The notes: a model not told the origin generated them from the letters alone. Numbered from the stretch's first letter, positions 16,581 through 25,772 are shown. The stretch is 64,000 nucleotides of DNA from Algoriphagus vanfongensis DSM 17529 (GCF_000429465.1 NZ_KE386906.1:357646-421645), one strand, 5' to 3'. A program made the numbers and translations.

Positions 16581-17486
16581 ATGGGACAATATTATTTATC
16601 ACATTTAAAAGAACTGGAAGCTGAAGCTATTTTCATTATCCGTGAGGTAGTTTCTCAATTCGAAAAACCAGCACTTCTATTTTCAGGAGGAAAGGATAGT
16701 ATTGTTCTTGCTCATTTGGCAAAAAAAGCATTTTACCCAGCTAAGATTCCTTTTCCATTAATCCATATTGATACAGGACATAATTTTCCCGAAACATTGG
16801 AATTTAGAGATGAATTGGTTGAGGAATTAGGTGTTCAATTGGTTGTTGGATCAGTTCAGGAAAGTATTGATAAAGGTCGTGTAAGAGAGGAAACTGGAGT
16901 CAATGCCAGTAGAAATGCCCTTCAAACTGTCACTTTGTTAGATACCCTAGAAGATTTAAAAATTGATGCTGCTATGGGTGGAGCGAGAAGAGATGAGGAG
17001 AAGGCAAGAGCGAAAGAACGTTTCTTTTCCCATAGGGATGAATTTGGACAATGGGATCCTAAAAATCAGAGGCCTGAATTATGGAATTTGTTCAATGGGA
17101 GGAAACATCACGGAGAGCATTTCAGAATATTCCCTATTTCTAATTGGACAGAGATGGATGTTTGGCAATATATCAAAGAAGAAAATATCGCATTGCCATC
17201 CTTGTATTTTTCTCATGAAAGAGAATGCATAGTTAGAGATGAAGTTATTTTGGCCAAATCCGAATACCTGCCTTTGAAAGAAGGAGAGGAGATTCAAAAA
17301 CTGATTGTTCGTTACAGAACCTGTGGAGATATGCCAATTACTGGTGCCGTCCTTTCTAATGCTGATACTTTGGAATTGATTATTGAGGAAGTAGCCACTA
17401 CTAGAACTACTGAACGAGGTACCAGAGCTGATGATAAGAGGGGAGAAACGGCAATGGAGGATAGAAAGAAGGCCGGGTATTTCTAA
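16581..17486 (+). CDS. cysD: Sulfate adenylyltransferase subunit 2
   Basis: Catalytic small subunit of the heterodimeric ATP sulfurylase, which forms adenylyl sulfate from ATP and sulfate, driven by GTP hydrolysis in CysN. The N-type ATP pyrophosphatase loop is SGGKDSIV (residues 35-42). Other CysD blocks are FPLIHIDTGHNFPET, MGGARRDEEKARAKER, FRIFPISNWTEMDVWQYI and RYRTCGDMPITGAV. It is 301 aa and full length. Between it and its partner cysN is a 255-base repeat-containing gap, although the two are usually adjacent. Confidence 0.97.
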   Translation: MGQYYLSHLKELEAEAIFIIREVVSQFEKPALLFSGGKDSIVLAHLAKKAFYPAKIPFPLIHIDTGHNFPETLEFRDELVEELGVQLVVGSVQESIDKGRVREETGVNASRNALQTVTLLDTLEDLKIDAAMGGARRDEEKARAKERFFSHRDEFGQWDPKNQRPELWNLFNGRKHHGEHFRIFPISNWTEMDVWQYIKEENIALPSLYFSHERECIVRDEVILAKSEYLPLKEGEEIQKLIVRYRTCGDMPITGAVLSNADTLELIIEEVATTRTTERGTRADDKRGETAMEDRKKAGYF

Positions 17487-17741
17487 GAAAGTATCAAGTG
17501 CTTAGTATCCAGTATCAAGATTTCCAAAATAAATTAATATGATTATCCGCAATCTTGTCAGTTTCATAAATAAACGGCGAAAAAGAAGCTTTGGAGATCC
17601 AGTCTTGCAAGCTTCCGTCTTCTGTCTCCCGTCTTCTAGCCCTTTAAACAGAGGAAATTAGGATTGTGGTGCAAAAGCGGATATTCATTATAAAATAATT
17701 CAACCTTTAACTTTTTAACCTTTAACTTTCAACAAATTAAA
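17487..17741 (+). repeat. Repeat-containing spacer between cysD and cysN
   Basis: No gene. It includes CTTCCGTCTTCTGTCTCCCGTCTTC (split here as CTTCCGTCTTCTG and TCTCCCGTCTTC, near 17614-17638) and CAACCTTTAACTTTTTAACC followed by CTTTAACTTTCAAC (17701-17732), just before the cysN ATG. The second stretch resembles the repeat translated inside gmd. No terminator hairpin is visible, so cotranscription of cysD and cysN is possible. Confidence 0.6.
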
Positions 17742-19001
17742 ATGTCCATACAAGAAAAGAATCAATTACTACGCTTTACAACTGCTGGATCAGTTGATGA
17801 TGGGAAAAGTACTCTAATTGGAAGGTTATTATATGATTCCAAATCCATTTTTGAAGATCAAATCGAGGCTGTAAAATCATCCTCCGAAAAGAAAGGTTTT
17901 GACTATGTTGATTTGTCCTTATTGACTGATGGTTTAAAATCTGAAAGGGAGCAAGGAATTACGATTGATGTAGCATATCGGTATTTTGCAACGCCAAAAA
18001 GAAAATTTATCATTGCCGATACTCCTGGCCATACACAGTACACAAGAAATATGGTAACAGGGGCATCGACAGCCAACTTAGCTATTATTCTGGTAGATGC
18101 CAGGAAAGGTTTGTTAGAACAAACTTATAGGCATTCCTTTATTGCCTCACTTTTGAAAATTCCTCATGTAGTGGTTTGTGTGAATAAAATGGATTTGGTA
18201 GACTACTCAGAGGATGTCTACAATAAAATCGTAGCTGATTATGAGGCCTTTGCAAGCAAACTCGATATCAAAGATGTGCAGTTTGTTCCTATTTCAGCCT
18301 TAAACGGAGATAACGTGGTAGATCGATCTGAAAATATGCCTTGGTATGAAGGTTCTACCTTATTGTACCATTTGGAACATGTACATATCGCTTCTGATTT
18401 TAATCATATTGATTGTAGATTCCCGGTTCAAATGGTGATCCGTCCCCATACGCTTGAGTTCCAAGATTTCCGAGGCTATGCCGGTAGAATCGATGGAGGT
18501 ATTTTTAAGCCAGGAGATGAAGTGAAGGTTTTACCTTCTGGGTTTACTTCCAAAATTAAAAGTATAGAACTAAATGGGGAAACCATTGCTGAGGCTTATG
18601 CCCCGATGTCTGTTACAATGACTTTGGAAGATGAAATTGATATTAGTAGGGGAGATATGATTGTCAGACCTAATAATCAACCTAAATCTGAGCAAGATTT
18701 GGAAGTAATGGTTTGCTGGATGAATCAAAAATCTCTTCAAAACAGAACCAAACTTATTGTCAAACATACTACCAAAGAATGTCAGGCAATGGTGAAGGAT
18801 ATTCAATACAAAGTTGATGTGAATACACTGCATAGAATTGAAGATATCCAAGAAATTGGGATGAATGATATTGCTAGAGTATCTATTAGAACAGCTTCTC
18901 CTATCTTTTTTGATTCCTATGGTAAAAACAGACAAACCGGTTCCATTATCCTAATCGACCCTAATTCAAATGAAACCGTTGGAGCTGGAATGATTATTTA
19001 A
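17742..19001 (+). CDS. cysN: Sulfate adenylyltransferase subunit 1 (GTPase)
   Basis: EF-Tu-like GTPase subunit of ATP sulfurylase that couples GTP hydrolysis to APS formation with CysD. G1 is GSVDDGKSTLIGRLL (residues 16-30), the switch region is REQGITIDVAYR, G3 is DTPGHTQYTRNM and G4 is NKMDLVD. EF-Tu domain 2/3-like regions follow. At 419 aa it ends after domain 3, with no APS-kinase fusion, in line with the separate cysC at 15965. The identification is firm. Confidence 0.97.
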   Translation: MSIQEKNQLLRFTTAGSVDDGKSTLIGRLLYDSKSIFEDQIEAVKSSSEKKGFDYVDLSLLTDGLKSEREQGITIDVAYRYFATPKRKFIIADTPGHTQYTRNMVTGASTANLAIILVDARKGLLEQTYRHSFIASLLKIPHVVVCVNKMDLVDYSEDVYNKIVADYEAFASKLDIKDVQFVPISALNGDNVVDRSENMPWYEGSTLLYHLEHVHIASDFNHIDCRFPVQMVIRPHTLEFQDFRGYAGRIDGGIFKPGDEVKVLPSGFTSKIKSIELNGETIAEAYAPMSVTMTLEDEIDISRGDMIVRPNNQPKSEQDLEVMVCWMNQKSLQNRTKLIVKHTTKECQAMVKDIQYKVDVNTLHRIEDIQEIGMNDIARVSIRTASPIFFDSYGKNRQTGSIILIDPNSNETVGAGMII

Positions 19002-19053
19002 GAACCTAGACTCAAGATTTTAGAATCAAGACATAATTTACCTCACCACAATT

Positions 19054-19071
19054 CCCCCTTTTCAAAGGGGG
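19054..19071. repeat. CCCCCTTT-TC-AAAGGGGG hairpin repeat
   Basis: A perfect 8-bp stem with a 2-base loop lies between cysN and cysQ, followed by CTAGGGGGATT. The same pattern (CCCCCTT-nn-AAGGGGG then a GGGGGAT or GGAGGAT tail) recurs at 41675-41690 and 42093-42108. This is a dispersed palindromic repeat, and no T-run follows, so I do not call it a terminator. Confidence 0.7.
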
Positions 19072-19098
19072 CTAGGGGGATTAAAAAAAGACAAGAAT

Positions 19099-19869
19099 TT
19101 GAACAATATTAATATAAAAGAATTAACAAATCTCGCCAAGGAAGCTTCCCTAGCCGCTGGCAAGGCCATTCTAGAAATCTATAACTCTGCTGATTTTGGA
19201 GTTGAAATAAAGGGTGATAACTCTCCGCTTACCAAAGCAGATAAAGTAGCACATCAGGTGATCGTAAACTATCTGGAAACTACTGGATTTCCAATCATTT
19301 CAGAAGAGGGGAAGGATATTCCATATGAGATTAGAAAAAATTGGGAATATTTCTGGATGGTAGATCCTTTGGATGGAACCAAAGAGTTTATTAAAAAGAA
19401 TGGAGAGTTTACTGTTAATATAGCTTTGATTCATAATGTAAAGCCTATTATTGGTGTTGTGAATGCTCCTGTATTGGAATGGTTATATTGGGGAAATCAA
19501 GAAGAAGGGGCTTGGAAAAAAGAAGGAGATGAAGATCCGTTTAAATTGAAAAAACAAGAAAAAACTATAGTGAAAACTATTGTTGCAAGTCGATCCCATT
19601 TAAACCCAGAAACACAAGAATTTATAGATCGATACCCCGGTGTTGAAATTATTTCAATGGGTTCATCTTTAAAATTTATGTTGGTAGCTGAAGGGAAAGC
19701 CCAAATATATCCTCGCTTTGCTCCAACAATGGAGTGGGATACCGCTGCAGCACATGGAATTTTGAATTCTTTTGGTGGATTAATAAAGGTAATGTCTATT
19801 AATTCTAATTTAGAATATAATAAATATAATCTTTTGAACTCTTCTTTTATTTGTAGGTTTGAGAGTTGA
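19099..19869 (+). CDS. cysQ: 3'(2'),5'-bisphosphate nucleotidase (PAP phosphatase)
   Basis: Mg-dependent phosphatase of the inositol-monophosphatase superfamily that removes 3'-phosphoadenosine 5'-phosphate, the by-product of PAPS use. Motifs are SEEGKD (metal-binding Glu), VDPLDGTKEFIKKNGEFTVN (about residues 92-111) and EWDTAAAHGIL (second metal site). The 256 aa length is normal; the tail after the second motif is short and AT-rich. Translation starts at TTG 19099. It completes the sulfate module: with a PAPS-dependent sulfotransferase at 21207, PAP would build up without it. The sharp fall in GC content begins near its 3' end. Confidence 0.95.
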   Translation: MNNINIKELTNLAKEASLAAGKAILEIYNSADFGVEIKGDNSPLTKADKVAHQVIVNYLETTGFPIISEEGKDIPYEIRKNWEYFWMVDPLDGTKEFIKKNGEFTVNIALIHNVKPIIGVVNAPVLEWLYWGNQEEGAWKKEGDEDPFKLKKQEKTIVKTIVASRSHLNPETQEFIDRYPGVEIISMGSSLKFMLVAEGKAQIYPRFAPTMEWDTAAAHGILNSFGGLIKVMSINSNLEYNKYNLLNSSFICRFES

Positions 19870-19873
19870 TTTA

Positions 19874-21205
19874 ATGAGTAAAAGTTTCAATATTAATTTG
19901 TTTAAAAACAAAATCAATAACTTAGATATTCATTCTAAAGAAGTTTTCATTAAGTCCTCGGCTTCATTTTTCGTGAAAATTATTGCAATACTTGCAACAT
20001 TTCTAGTAAGTATGATTTTAGGTAGAGAATTGGGAAGTGAGGGTCTTGGTGCTATAAATTTGAGTAATAAATTAATTTCGGTGTTTTTAATTTTCTCATT
20101 ACTAGGAATAAATACATCATTGTTAAGAGAAATTAGTGTTTCTTTCGAATTGAAAGATTGGAAGCGGGTATCAAATTTTTATTTTTCATCATTAATGATC
20201 GTTATCCCAATTGGGATATTTGTTGTGTTAATATTGTTCTCTATTTCGCCTTTTCTTTCCTTAAATGTTTTTAAGGAATCTAAAATTCTAAGACCTTTCT
20301 ATATTTTATTATTAGCATTTATTCCTCAATTGATTTCAAGAATAAATGCATCTTGTATAAATGGTTTTAGGAAGGTGTGGCAATCTAATTTGGTTAATGA
20401 AACACTGAGTATTATTATTGTTTTACTTTTGCTAAGTTTATCAATGGTCTTTAATATTAAGATAGATCTAATTAAAGTAGCAATTTTTTATGCTTTTGGA
20501 AGGTTTTTTGTGTTTATTTCGACCTCTTTGTATTGGGGAAAATTATTTAAATTTTATAAAAAACCAAAAGTTGTAGTTGGCTCTATTCTTAAAATGTCTT
20601 TTCCTTTATTAATTGTTTCTTCTACTTCCTTAATATCCAATAATGCTGATTCGATAATGTTAGGATTTTTAAGTGAGGTTAAGGAAGTCGGTTTATATAG
20701 TGTTGCATCAAGTTTAGCAATGTCAACTAGTCTATTTTTAATCCTTACTGCTTCTGTTCTATCACCTAAGATTGCTAGTTTGAACTCGATTAATAAGAAA
20801 GACGAAATTCAGACTATGGTTCAAAGTGTTTCAAGATTTTTATTCTTAATTGGAGGTGGTAGTTTGTTGCTTTTTGTTATTTTTGGAAGGTTTATATTGT
20901 CTTTTTGGGGTGAAGATTTTATTGTTGCATTTTGGCCTTTGATTATTTTATCATTCGGTCAATTTATCAACATATGCTCTGGATGTACTGGTGTCTTGTT
21001 GATTATGACTGGGCATGAAAAAATAGTGGGTTTATTAACTTCATCATTTCTTCTTCTAAATTTGATTTTAAATTTATTATTAATTCCTTATTTTGGAGCA
21101 ATAGGAGCGGCCTTTGCTACTAGTATTTCTCTTATTTTGGAAAATTTATTAAAATACATTTACACAATAAAAAAAACAAATATTAATACCATACCAAGTT
21201 TTTAA
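19874..21205 (+). CDS. Polysaccharide flippase (Wzx-type, MATE/MVF superfamily)
   Basis: Multispanning inner-membrane protein predicted to flip the undecaprenyl-linked repeat unit to the periplasm. It has about 12-14 hydrophobic segments, the N-terminal SRAP-like entry ILGRELGSEGLGAINLSNK typical of PST/Wzx transporters, and the mid-protein NNADSIMLGFLSEVKEVGLYS. From ATG 19874 it is 443 aa, a usual size. TTG 19859 would overlap cysQ, so ATG is preferred. Its DNA is much more AT-rich than the genes upstream. It is followed one base later by the sulfotransferase gene. Confidence 0.9.
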   Translation: MSKSFNINLFKNKINNLDIHSKEVFIKSSASFFVKIIAILATFLVSMILGRELGSEGLGAINLSNKLISVFLIFSLLGINTSLLREISVSFELKDWKRVSNFYFSSLMIVIPIGIFVVLILFSISPFLSLNVFKESKILRPFYILLLAFIPQLISRINASCINGFRKVWQSNLVNETLSIIIVLLLLSLSMVFNIKIDLIKVAIFYAFGRFFVFISTSLYWGKLFKFYKKPKVVVGSILKMSFPLLIVSSTSLISNNADSIMLGFLSEVKEVGLYSVASSLAMSTSLFLILTASVLSPKIASLNSINKKDEIQTMVQSVSRFLFLIGGGSLLLFVIFGRFILSFWGEDFIVAFWPLIILSFGQFINICSGCTGVLLIMTGHEKIVGLLTSSFLLLNLILNLLLIPYFGAIGAAFATSISLILENLLKYIYTIKKTNINTIPSF

Positions 21206-21206
21206 T

Positions 21207-22007
21207 ATGAAAATTAAGCGTTTATTTTCCAGATTTATATTAGATTTATATAAAAAAAAGGCACGAGGTAGAAGTATAAATGTTTTTCATGATGATGTTT
21301 TTATTGTTTCATATCCAAAAAGTGGTAATACCTGGGTGAGATTTCTTTTAGGAAATGTTCTTAATTTGAATTATGATTTTTCTAATATGGAGAGTTTAAT
21401 TCCTGATATTTATGTAGTTAATAATAATGAATTATTAAAACAGAGAAGACCAAGGATTTTGAAAAGTCATGAATATTTCCATCCAAACTACAAAAAAGTA
21501 ATTTATATTGTTCGGGATCCTAGAAGTGTTGCCGTTTCTTATTATTATTATTTAAAAAAAGTCAATAAAATTCCCTCTGAGATGCAATTTAAGCCCTTTT
21601 TGAAAAGTTATTTATCGGGAAGTTTAGATTCTTATGGTTCTTGGTCTGAAAATGTTGAAAGTTGGTTGTCCACCAAAGGGAATAATGAGAATGAATTTAT
21701 TTTAATTAAGTATGAAGATTTACTTTTAAATACGAATTTGGAGTTTACTAAAATTCTTAAATTTATTGATATTGATGTTAGTGATGAAGTTATTGCAAAT
21801 TCAGTTAATAATAGTTCATTTATAAACATGAAGAAAAATGAAAAATTGAATTCAGGAAATATAAAAATTCTAAATAATTCAAATGAAAATATTGCATTTG
21901 TTCGTAAAGGGGAAATTGATGAATGGAAAGATTATTTTGATTCTGAAGATTTGGATTTATTGTATTATCATTTTGGAAAAACTATGAAAAAACTTGATTA
22001 TGTTTAA
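21207..22007 (+). CDS. PAPS-dependent sulfotransferase
   Basis: Transfers sulfate from PAPS to a hydroxyl, here probably on a sugar of the repeat unit. The 5'-phosphosulfate loop is SYPKSGNTWVRFLL (residues 35-48), a canonical PKSGTTW-type motif with Asn for Thr. The 3'-phosphate loop is YIVRDPRSVAVSYYYY (near residue 92). KYEDLL and the C-terminal FVRKGEIDEWKDYF (RKGxxGDWK-like) complete the fold. It is 266 aa, without signal peptide or membrane span, so cytosolic action on the lipid-linked precursor is inferred. The acceptor is unknown. The next gene overlaps its 3' end by 8 bases. Confidence 0.92.
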   Translation: MKIKRLFSRFILDLYKKKARGRSINVFHDDVFIVSYPKSGNTWVRFLLGNVLNLNYDFSNMESLIPDIYVVNNNELLKQRRPRILKSHEYFHPNYKKVIYIVRDPRSVAVSYYYYLKKVNKIPSEMQFKPFLKSYLSGSLDSYGSWSENVESWLSTKGNNENEFILIKYEDLLLNTNLEFTKILKFIDIDVSDEVIANSVNNSSFINMKKNEKLNSGNIKILNNSNENIAFVRKGEIDEWKDYFDSEDLDLLYYHFGKTMKKLDYV

Positions 22008-22434
22008 TCCAATTTACTTGTATTTAATGGGTCGATGGTTTTACTCTTTTGGTATTCCTAAAATTCATATTATTTTTCAAAAGTTAAATTATTTTTTTAA
22101 TTCCTGTGATATACCTTGTAAAGCAATTATTGATAAATCAGTAGATTTTAAACATTATGGATTAGGAGTAGTGATTAATCATAAAACTGTTATTGAAAAA
22201 GATGTTGTAATAATGCCTCATGTAGTTATAGGACAACATTTAAGTAGTACTAGCAAAAAAGAGTTTTCTAAAATTATTATATCTGAAGGTGCAATGCTTG
22301 GTGTAGGGTCAAAGATTATAGCTAGTGATATACTTACTATTGGTAAGTTTTGTTCAATTGGAGCTAATTCAGTTGTAATTAAGTCTGTGCCAGATTTTGC
22401 AACTGTAATAGGTGTTCCTGGAAAACTTTTGTAG
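22000..22434 (+). CDS. Left-handed beta-helix O-acetyltransferase (serine acetyltransferase-like)
   Basis: Hexapeptide-repeat acyltransferase, likely using acetyl-CoA to acetylate a sugar or nucleotide-sugar. Imperfect hexapeptide repeats run through KTVIEKDVVIMPHVVIGQH and LTIGKFCSIGANSVVIKSVPDFATVIGVPGK, the last being the usual cap of CysE/LbH sugar acetyltransferases. ATG 22000 (MFNPIYLYLMGRW) is chosen over TTG 21994; it overlaps the sulfotransferase stop by 8 bases, indicating coupling. It is 144 aa, and similar short CysE-like proteins are common in EPS clusters. It could also be a serine acetyltransferase, but context favours glycan decoration. Confidence 0.8.
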   Translation: MFNPIYLYLMGRWFYSFGIPKIHIIFQKLNYFFNSCDIPCKAIIDKSVDFKHYGLGVVINHKTVIEKDVVIMPHVVIGQHLSSTSKKEFSKIIISEGAMLGVGSKIIASDILTIGKFCSIGANSVVIKSVPDFATVIGVPGKLL

Positions 22435-22453
22435 TCTCTAAATTTTAAATTTC

Positions 22454-23608
22454 ATGGTAAGATTGATTTTTGATACTATAAGTTCCGGTCATCATCCAGA
22501 ATATGTATTGCATTTATTTAATTATATAAAGCTTAATGGTAATATATCTTATCGTACAATTTTTATTGTTCCCTATTCTATGAAGGAAATATTGAATAAT
22601 TCTGTTGGTGATTATTTAAAAGATGAAGTTGTTGATTGGTATTTTTTGGAGGATGAGGTTTGTTTTAATCTTCATAAAATGAATTTATTTAAAAGATCTT
22701 TTAAATACTTGTCTTTAGTTAAATATTACGTAGAGTTATTTAATGCAACAGATGTTTTGTTAATGTGGTTTAATTATTTTGAAGTTTCTTTAGTATTTAA
22801 TAAACCCTCTTTTAATATCAGGGGAATTTTGTTCTCTCCATATTATAGGATTGAAAAAAACAGTTTGAAAAAATGTTTGAAATTTTATTTTCAATCAATT
22901 ATCACATATTTATATATTAAGAATCGCAGTTTGGATAAGGTTTTTATTTTAAATGATTTTAGTACTGTAAATTCCTTGAATTCTAAATTTAATAAAAATA
23001 TTTTTAATGTTCTTCCTGATCCAATTCCAATTTATAAGATGGATCCTGAATTTGATTTGTATAAACATTATAATATTCCTCGTTATAAAAAGGTTCTTTT
23101 ACATGCGGGTTCAATAGACGTTAGGAAAGGTACTTTGGAGATTATTGATGCAATTGATTATCTTGAAACTAATATTTCTTCTGAGTATGCAATTTTAATT
23201 GTTGGTAAAGCAAAATCAAATGTTGAAAAATTGATTTATAATCGGTTGTCAAAAATTAAAAATAAAGGTTTCTCAATTATATTTGATAATTCATTCGTTT
23301 CCAATGAAAGATTAAAATCACTTTTTGTACAATCGTTTTGTGTTCTAATGCCTTATAAAAATCCTGAAGCTTCTAGTGGTATTTTAGGGCATTCTGTACT
23401 TTCTAAGATTCCTGTAATTGGGCCCAATAAGGGATTATTAGGTGAATTAATAAATTCTTATCATTTGGGATTAACTTTAGAAAGTATTAATGGAAAAGAA
23501 ATTGCTGATTGTATTTTTAGATTAAATAATGAAAAATTTGAGTTTGATTCTACTTTTTTTATCGAATATTGTACTACTGAAAATTTCTCAAATTCTTTAC
23601 TGAAATAA
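22454..23608 (+). CDS. Glycosyltransferase, GT-B fold (GT4-like), divergent
   Basis: Predicted repeat-unit glycosyltransferase. The N-terminal half is not recognisable beyond the opening FDTISSGHHPEYVLHLFNYI. The C-terminal half has the GT4 pattern: a beta strand VLLHAGSIDVRKG, then YAILIVGKA, and near the end MPYKNPEASSGILGHSVLSK, where Glu lies in the EX7E-like position, with IPVIGPNKGLLGELI. It is 384 aa. Strong AT bias and many Asn, Lys and Ile codons match its neighbours. Sugar specificity is unknown. Confidence 0.75.
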   Translation: MVRLIFDTISSGHHPEYVLHLFNYIKLNGNISYRTIFIVPYSMKEILNNSVGDYLKDEVVDWYFLEDEVCFNLHKMNLFKRSFKYLSLVKYYVELFNATDVLLMWFNYFEVSLVFNKPSFNIRGILFSPYYRIEKNSLKKCLKFYFQSIITYLYIKNRSLDKVFILNDFSTVNSLNSKFNKNIFNVLPDPIPIYKMDPEFDLYKHYNIPRYKKVLLHAGSIDVRKGTLEIIDAIDYLETNISSEYAILIVGKAKSNVEKLIYNRLSKIKNKGFSIIFDNSFVSNERLKSLFVQSFCVLMPYKNPEASSGILGHSVLSKIPVIGPNKGLLGELINSYHLGLTLESINGKEIADCIFRLNNEKFEFDSTFFIEYCTTENFSNSLLK

Positions 23609-23658
23609 TAGTTTAGTGTTTTTTACTGGTCTTTTATTCTATAGATAATCCAATATCA

Positions 23659-24837
23659 ATGCTGGTTAAAAATAATTCTTACTATAAGTATCTGTGTTTT
23701 TTTCTTATTTTTATCTTTATTCCTCAATTTCTGATTGTATTAAACATTAATGTTGATTACTTTAAGTATTTGCGTTTTTTGACCCCTTTATTTATTCTTT
23801 ATTTTTTAGTTTTTGATAAAAAATTTTTTAACAATATAGATTCAAATTTGTCCTATTTGTTTTCAATTAAATTAATTAAATTTTATTTATTGATCTCAAT
23901 TTTGACCATTTTAACTTCTTTGTTTTTATTTAATGCTGTATTTTCATTTAGAAATATTGTAAATATAATTTTATTAGTTACACCAGTATTTTATTTTATT
24001 TTTATTTCTGTTAAACTTAATTCTATTCAAATAAATAAACTATTAAAATTTCTTTTTTGGTTGAATTTTTTTATTTACTTATTTTCTTTAATATCGTCTG
24101 GAGTTTCTTTTAGTTCATTAATTGATTCAATTTTTAGTTTTGATTTTGTTAATTCAGATGTAGATACGGAGAGTACTTCTTCATTATATTTTTGTTTTTT
24201 TGTTTTGTTTTTTTTATCTAAGAAAAATTATAAATTATTCTTTTTTGCGCTTTTTTTAACAGTTATTGGAGGAAAGAGAATAGCTATATTGGCTTCGCTA
24301 TTTTCCTCTTTCGTTTATCTCTTATTGATTAATTATAAGATTCTTTTAAATTATTTGAATTCCAATTTGTTCAAATATATTTTTAGTTTTCTTCTTTTGA
24401 TATGTGGTAATTTATGGTTTCTTCTTTATTCAGGTTATTTTGATAATGTTATTCAAGATTATACGGGCTTAAGTTCAAATGCTTTTTTTATGGGACGATT
24501 ATCAATTGCCGGTGAATTTTTTAATTATAAACCTGATGAGTTTGATTTTTTTTTAGGGTATGGAGTAGGTTATGTTGATAATGTGTTGTATAATTTTGCT
24601 AATGTTGAAAGGTTGTTTCATAATGATTTTCTTAGATTTATCCTTGAGTTTGGTTCTTTTTTCTTTTTTATTTGGGTTTTTATTCATTTGAAGTTTATTA
24701 CAATTTCACCACTCGCTTTTTCTAATTTTATTCTTATTTTGGTTTTGATGCAAACTGATAATGTCTTTCTATATGAAATAGCTATGTATATATTTTATTC
24801 TATTCTTTCATATTCACTTATTTTATATAAAAAATAA
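23659..24837 (+). CDS. Wzy-like O-antigen/EPS polymerase
   Basis: Predicted periplasmic-face polymerase that joins flipped repeat units. It is a 392-aa, Phe/Leu/Ile-rich membrane protein with about 10 or more hydrophobic segments. It has one larger polar loop (residues about 270-325) containing LGYGVGYVDN and FHNDFLRFILEFG, the HN-x-(FY)-L pattern of Wzy and O-antigen-ligase family proteins. There is no other homology I can name, as is normal for this fast-changing class. The gene is extremely AT-rich (9 G or C in 24001-24060) and has long T runs. Position between glycosyltransferases and after the flippase supports the call. Confidence 0.82.
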   Translation: MLVKNNSYYKYLCFFLIFIFIPQFLIVLNINVDYFKYLRFLTPLFILYFLVFDKKFFNNIDSNLSYLFSIKLIKFYLLISILTILTSLFLFNAVFSFRNIVNIILLVTPVFYFIFISVKLNSIQINKLLKFLFWLNFFIYLFSLISSGVSFSSLIDSIFSFDFVNSDVDTESTSSLYFCFFVLFFLSKKNYKLFFFALFLTVIGGKRIAILASLFSSFVYLLLINYKILLNYLNSNLFKYIFSFLLLICGNLWFLLYSGYFDNVIQDYTGLSSNAFFMGRLSIAGEFFNYKPDEFDFFLGYGVGYVDNVLYNFANVERLFHNDFLRFILEFGSFFFFIWVFIHLKFITISPLAFSNFILILVLMQTDNVFLYEIAMYIFYSILSYSLILYKK

Positions 24838-24842
24838 CTTTA

Positions 24843-25742
24843 ATGGTTGCTCCAATTTGTTTATTTGTCTATAATAGATTTAATAATGTTGTTTCTTTAT
24901 TAGATTCTTTGAAAGGAAATTATTTAAGTAATGAATCAGATCTTTTTGTTTTTTCAGATGGTCCCAAATCTTCTTCCGATATAGAATCAATTGATTTGAT
25001 TCGTAAATATTTGTCAAATATTAACGGGTTTAAGAGTGTTTTTGTTATTGAAAGAAAAAATAATTTAGGTTTAGCAAAATCTATTATTTCTGGTGTCTCT
25101 GAAGTAATCTCTAAATATGGTTCTGCTATAGTTTTGGAAGACGATTTAATTCTATCTAATAATTTTCTTGTTTTCATGAATCAAGCTTTAGTGAATTATA
25201 ATTCCAATAAATTAGTTTGTTCTATTTCTGGTTATCGACCCAATTTCCAAATTAATGAATCTTTTCCATTTGATGCGTTTTTTTCTCATCGTGTAACATC
25301 TTGGGGATGGGCTACATGGAAGGATCGATGGAATAAAGTAGATTGGGATTTTAAAAATGTTTATATAAAAGATGAGGTTAATGTTAAATTATATGGTGAT
25401 GATCTAAAATCGCTGATTTCTAAGCAACTAAATGAAGATATCGATTCTTGGGCGATTCGTTGGTTTTATTTTCATTTGTTGAATAACTTATATGCTATAG
25501 TGCCAAAAATTTCTAAAGTTAGAAATGTTGGTTTTGGGGATTGTGCAACTCATACTAAATTGCAAAGTAGTTTTTTCGACTCAATATTGGATCTTTCCGA
25601 AAATACATTTTTTTTATTTCCGTCTGCATTCGATATTGATAATAAAGTTTTGTCTAGAAAGCATATTAATCATTATAGTTACATGAATAAGATTTATCAT
25701 AGATGTATATCGATGATAAGCCGAGTTATAAAATATAAATAA
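24843..25742 (+). CDS. Glycosyltransferase, GT-A fold (family 2-like)
   Basis: Sugar transferase with a GT-A core. ICLFVYNRFNNVVSLLDSL opens the fold, FVFSDGPKS follows, NNLGLAKSIISGV is the nucleotide-sugar region and VLEDDLILS (near residue 100) is the DxD-type metal site. The segment SHRVTSWGWATWKDRWNKVD is characteristic of a Bacteroidota EPS transferase subgroup. It is 299 aa with no membrane span. It starts 5 bases after the polymerase stop. The donor is unknown. Confidence 0.83.
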   Translation: MVAPICLFVYNRFNNVVSLLDSLKGNYLSNESDLFVFSDGPKSSSDIESIDLIRKYLSNINGFKSVFVIERKNNLGLAKSIISGVSEVISKYGSAIVLEDDLILSNNFLVFMNQALVNYNSNKLVCSISGYRPNFQINESFPFDAFFSHRVTSWGWATWKDRWNKVDWDFKNVYIKDEVNVKLYGDDLKSLISKQLNEDIDSWAIRWFYFHLLNNLYAIVPKISKVRNVGFGDCATHTKLQSSFFDSILDLSENTFFLFPSAFDIDNKVLSRKHINHYSYMNKIYHRCISMISRVIKYK

Positions 25743-25772
25743 TTACGTTTTTAATTTTATAAATTTAATATT

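Noticed and set aside
17742..19001. CysN-CysC fusion (NodQ type)
   Set aside because: The protein ends at 419 aa after the EF-Tu-like domains, and a separate complete cysC lies at 15965.
19054..19071. Intrinsic terminator between cysN and cysQ
   Set aside because: The hairpin is strong but is followed by G-rich sequence rather than a T run, and the same palindrome occurs elsewhere as a repeat.
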